64,000 nt of DNA, from assembly GCA_023229545.1 (NCBI GenBank), contig JALNZB010000014.1, positions 18,719 through 82,718 of the forward strand, in the 5' to 3' direction. Numbering within the stretch: position 1 is the stretch's first letter; every line of letters starts with the position of its first letter. Source of the DNA: Sulfuritalea sp. (GTDB lineage: Bacteria > Pseudomonadota > Gammaproteobacteria > Burkholderiales > Rhodocyclaceae). Made by a program: the position numbers and the translations under genes. Shown piece by piece: positions 61,124 to 64,000 of this stretch. The notes beneath the pieces are model-generated. The model was not told the origin of the DNA. It did no database searches and was given only the letters and a program-made list of their open reading frames with translations.

Positions 61124-61966
61124 CTAAACCAGTTGCGACCAGACTGGTGTCAGGTCCTCCGGCAAGTCGGGCATTTTGCCGAGATCAACCCAGCTCTCGC
61201 CCGGCCCATGAAAATCCGAACCGCGCGAAGCGAGAAAACCGAACTCGCGGGCGATGCGCGCGAACTCGCGCACCTCATCATCCTTCGACGAACCCGACAG
61301 CACCTCGATGCCGCGCCCACCGAGTTCCTTGAACGCCACGAACAACTCGCGCAACTCGGCTTTCGACAAGCGGTAGCGACCGGGATGGGCGATCACCGCC
61401 GTGCCGCCAGCGCCGACTATCCAGCGCAGCGCGTCTTCCAGCGTCGCCCAGGCATGTTCGACATAGCCCGGCTTGCCCTTGGCCAGCCAGTGGTCGAACA
61501 CCGACTTGACGTCCTTGGCATGTCCCTGCTCGGCAATGTAGCGGGCGAAGTGCGAGCGGCTGACCAGCGCCGGATTGCCGGCATGGCGCAGCGCGCCCGC
61601 GTAGGCGCCGTGGATGCCCACCTTGTCCAGTTCCGCAGCCATGCGCCCGGCGCGTTCGTCGCGACCGCTCCTGATCTGGCGCAGTCCGGTCACCAGCGCC
61701 GCATTGGCGGGATCGATGCCGAGTCCCACGATATGCACCGTCTGGTCGTCGCCCCAGGAAATCGACACCTCGACTCCATCGACAAAGCGCAGACCGACCT
61801 CGTCTGCCGTCGCCCGGGCCTCGGCCAATCCGCCGAGTTCATCGTGATCGGTCAGCGCCAGCAGTTCGACGCCGTTGCCTTGCGCCCGGCGCACCAGTTC
61901 AGCCGGCCTCAGCAGTCCGTCGGACACCGTCGAATGGCAATGCAGGTCGGCATTGAGCGGTTTCAT
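61124..61966 (-). CDS. PHP-domain phosphoesterase (YciV/TrpH-type)
   Basis: This 280-aa protein carries the PHP metal motifs: ADLHCHSTVSDG (H9, H11), LALTDHDELGG, IAHPGRYR and a final SDFHGP. YciV (RNase AM) and TrpH relatives remove 5'-phosphates or degrade short RNA or pAp. I chose the ATG at 61966; a longer frame from 62107 has no good start. It lies 23 bp before yciO on the same strand. The VGAGGTA stretch is encoded by a repeat copy. Confidence 0.9.
   Translation of the reverse strand: MKPLNADLHCHSTVSDGLLRPAELVRRAQGNGVELLALTDHDELGGLAEARATADEVGLRFVDGVEVSISWGDDQTVHIVGLGIDPANAALVTGLRQIRSGRDERAGRMAAELDKVGIHGAYAGALRHAGNPALVSRSHFARYIAEQGHAKDVKSVFDHWLAKGKPGYVEHAWATLEDALRWIVGAGGTAVIAHPGRYRLSKAELRELFVAFKELGGRGIEVLSGSSKDDEVREFARIAREFGFLASRGSDFHGPGESWVDLGKMPDLPEDLTPVWSQLV
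61397..61417 (-). repeat. Dispersed 21-bp repeat, copy 12 (in PHP gene)
   Basis: On the minus strand: GTCGGCGCTGGCG, GC, then ACGGCG, identical to copy 10. It encodes VGAGGTA in the PHP protein. Confidence 0.65.
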
Positions 61967-62281
61967 GAGCCCAAGAATCCATCGACCAGGCGGCTGCCCC
62001 GGAGGTGCACACGCAGGCGCCAGCCACGCACCTGAACAAATTGGGAATGACAAACTATCATGCTGGCATTCTACCAGCGCGACCGTGGCGTCACCGCGAC
62101 GCGACACAAGGTGTCGCTATTCGCTCAAGCTGATCATCACGCAACCACATGCGTACCATCCTGACTCCACCCAAAAGTCAGGATATGACCACAAGTCGCT
62201 CCCCATGAACAGCCCACTTCTAAACCAACATTGGAGTTCCCCCGGCTCTGCCGGGGAGGCATTAGAAGTTTGACATAGAGT
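61967..62281. other. 315-bp stretch without a gene
   Basis: This AT-richer stretch holds the promoter side of the PHP gene, a small CTGAC/GTCAG hairpin (62161-62181) and the composite stem-loop at 62216-62269. No coding frame is convincing. Confidence 0.6.
62216..62269. repeat. Composite stem-loop near IS debris
   Basis: Outer arms ACTTCTAA (62216-62223) and TTAGAAGT (62262-62269) enclose an inner stem CCCCGGC/GCCGGGG with loop TCT (62240-62256). It resembles a miniature or REP-like element. It ends just before the decayed transposase. Confidence 0.6.
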
Positions 62282-62964
62282 CTATTTCAGTAGGCCGGTT
62301 GCGCGCCACGTGATGATGCCGCAGGCGAGATGCAACATGGCGATAAATGTTTCGGGGAGTTTCTCCCAACGAACCAAGATGCGACGGAAGCGATTCATCC
62401 AACTATGAGTGCGTTCCACCACCCAGCGCCGAGCCTTGAAGCCCGCCTCTTCTTTGATGGCTCTGGCTTCTTCGCCACGAGCGCGGATATGCGCGGTGAA
62501 ACCGAACTCTCGAACAATGCTGCGGACCTCATCGAAGTCGTATCCCTTGTCAAGGCACAGCCCGTGAGGCATCGCTACCGTCGGCAAGGGGCGCGCCGCC
62601 ATGATTCCTTCGAGCGTACTTCTGACCAACTTCATGTCGTGACGATTGGCGCCCTCAATGGCGAGCGCCAGTGGGTCCATGGACAGCCAGGACCAGTCGA
62701 TTCCCTTCAGTCCATCGTATTCGATCAGTCCTTGCCACCAGAAGGCTTCGAACACGCCGGCCTCGGTCCATTCGCGACAGCGTCGATACGCCGACTGCAG
62801 GTGCAGATCCCCATGGCATCGAGCGCGTTCCACTGGCAGCCGGACGAGTACAGCGACATGTGCCGGACTCCATTCCAACACTGCGATTTCTCATCGCCCA
62901 AGCGATCGCTCGCGGACTTCAGCGGTGTCCTTGCTGCGGCGCAAGTAGATATGATTAATGACAC
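62282..62964 (-). pseudogene. Decayed IS5-family transposase (IS427-like)
   Basis: The reading on the minus strand has IS5-type segments in two frames. LGDEKSQCW...SSGCQWNALDAMGICTC (about 62900-62790) is in one frame, SAYRRCREWTEAGVFEAFWWQGL...KGIDWSWLSMD in another, and then PLALAIEGANRHDMKLVRSTLEGI to the end near 62282. From memory the family normally has about 35 residues between WSWLSMD and PLALAIEG, including conserved DDE neighbourhood; here they are missing. The N-terminus is also absent. It is therefore frameshifted and internally deleted, a relic. Confidence 0.8.
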
Positions 62965-62971
62965 AGTAAGA

Positions 62972-63888
62972 CTAGGGAACCACTGAATAAGTTACAATCA
63001 ATGCGTGTGTCATATTTAATCGGCCTTTCGGTTTGAAGAGTGGCAGACAAGACGATGAAACAGATGACGCTGGCGGCAGTGAAGGGATTCCAGAAGCACA
63101 ATCGGGCGACGCGCAAGGTGGAGTTTCTGGCACGGATGGACGGTTTGATGCCGTGGGCCGAGTTCTGTGCCTTGATCGAACCGCATTACCCGAAGGCGGG
63201 GAATGGCCGCCCGCCGGTGGGCGTGGAGCGGATGCTGCGGATGTACTGCGTGGCCAACTGGTTCAACCTGAGCGACGAAGGCTGCGAAGACGCCCTCTAC
63301 GACGTGCTGGTGTTCCGGGAGTTCTGCCGGTTCGATTTTGGACGGGAGCGGGCGCCCGATTCGACGACTCTGCTCAACTTTCGTCACCTGCTGGAAGAGC
63401 ACGACCTGGGCGCGGCGCTGTTCACCAAGGTCGGTGAGTTGTTGCTGGCCAACGGCATGAAGCTGTCGGGCGGCACGATTGTCGATGCCACGCTGATCGC
63501 CGCACCTCCTTCCGTCAAGAATCAGGAGAAGAGCCGTGACCCGGAGATGCATCAGGCCAAGAAGGGCAACCAGTGGTACTTCGGCATGAAACTTCACATT
63601 GGGGCGGACAGTCAGACCGGTCTGGTCCATAGCGCAAGCGTCACTGCGGCGAACGTGCATGACAGCCATGAAGTACCGAATCTGCTGCATGGCGAGGAAA
63701 CCCGCTTCTACGGAGATAGCGCCTACCGAGGCAAGGATCAGCGGGAGCGGCTCAAGGACATTGCGCCGAAGGCGAGGGACTTCACCAACAAACGCGCCTA
63801 CCGGAACTGCCCTCTGACGGAAGCTGACAAGGAAACCAACCGGCGCAAGTCGAGTGTCAGATCGAAAGTTGAGCATCCGTTTCTGACC
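62972..63888 (+). mobile_element. IS5-family element, right part missing
   Basis: A left end GGGAACCACTGAATAAG after a CTAG target-like site opens the element. The transposase runs to about 63888, where its sequence stops matching. The right end is not seen because another element follows. Confidence 0.6.
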
Positions 63889-63936
63889 TATTCTGTTGAA
63901 AAACCCCTTGACATGCCATATGCATTACTAATATGA
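63055..63936 (+). pseudogene. IS5-family transposase, C-terminus replaced
   Basis: The protein starts MKQMTLAAVKGFQKHNR and reads well through the DDE residues: VDATLIAAPP (D), FYGDSAYRG (D) and RSKVEHPF (E). After HPFLT the sequence turns into YSVEKPLDMPYALLI and stops, whereas the family usually continues with LKRLFGFTKVRYRG-like residues. The junction is near 63888. A GTG start at 63040 is also possible. It is therefore truncated by the next element and probably inactive. Confidence 0.78.
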
Positions 63937-63937
63937 T
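63908..63937 (+). promoter_or_regulatory. Promoter of the next IS transposase
   Basis: TTGACA (63908-63913), 18 bp, TATGAT (63932-63937), followed by AGGAGG at 63951-63956. Confidence 0.55.
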
Positions 63938-63966
63938 TGCGGCATTGTTTAGGAGGATGCATTGCC

Positions 63967-64000
63967 ATGATGGGTCGCCAAGCAACAGGCCGTGAGCAAC
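63967..64000 (+). CDS. Start of a probable transposase, cut by window edge
   Basis: ATGATG at 63967 opens a frame reading MMGRQATGREQ, with AGGAGG about 10 bp upstream. Several IS transposases start with MMGRQ-like sequence. Family cannot be settled from 11 codons. Confidence 0.5.
   Translation, partial: MMGRQATGREQ

Noticed and set aside
1..64000. CRISPR arrays, rRNA genes, riboswitches
   Set aside because: No regularly spaced repeat-spacer array, rRNA-like stretch or recognisable riboswitch was seen.

Overview
The window is about 64 kb of GC-rich DNA (about 60% by eye) with tightly packed bacterial housekeeping genes. Gene order points to a betaproteobacterium, most likely near the Rhodocyclales: glnD-map, trxA-rho, rimP-nusA-infB-rbfA-truB with rpsO-pnp behind it, trpH-yciO-M50-trpS-scpA-scpB-rluB, and a long RelA with a degenerate hydrolase domain. 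This placement is inferred from gene content, not from a search.

Layout. 1-8.7 kb: the 5' end of a probable MtfA-type peptidase, a cNMP-binding protein, relA, murI, a class I fumarase, a YqhA-type membrane protein and acs. 8.8-10.9 kb: an accessory insert with a BrnT/BrnA toxin-antitoxin pair and a STAS-GHKL-STAS-like protein. 11.0-19.6 kb: a signalling cluster of the acetate-switch type, with a small membrane protein, a solute-symporter/histidine kinase, a lone receiver, a degenerate kinase fused to a DnaQ-like exonuclease, and two DUF294 nucleotidyltransferase-like proteins. 19.6-24.4 kb: feoB, a nitroreductase, hslR, rmuC and a 38-codon membrane ORF. 24.5-28.5 kb: a defence-like accessory block with an ORF6N protein, an AAA ATPase plus TOPRIM-like (DUF3226) pair, and a RhuM protein. 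28.6-34.7 kb: an AddB/AddA-like nuclease-helicase pair. 34.7-43.4 kb: a DHH phosphoesterase, an alpha/beta hydrolase, a cNMP protein, glnD, map, trxA, rho, an HNH nuclease and tRNA-Pro. 43.4-61.97 kb: dksA, pnp, rpsO, a transposon, then truB through rimP, rluB-scpB-scpA-trpS-M50-yciO-trpH. 62.2-64 kb: IS debris in which several elements are nested or decayed.

The clearest novelty is a 3,297-bp IS1-family transposon (46640-49936) inserted between truB and rpsO. It has about 35-bp terminal inverted repeats and a perfect 8-bp target duplication, GGCGAATT. Besides its own transposase it carries a Panacea-type antitoxin with an unknown partner gene and two further small genes. It landed just upstream of a good rpsO promoter, which may explain why the insertion was tolerated.

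Three other signals stand out. A 21-bp sequence recurs at least 12 times on both strands, in and between genes. The ATPase plus TOPRIM pair at 25.5-27.4 kb resembles two-gene OLD/PARIS-like immune systems. The ORF6N and RhuM genes flanking that pair carry perfect palindromes inside their coding regions. infB, essential in bacteria, appears frameshifted near 53650, most simply by one missing base, which could be a sequence error.
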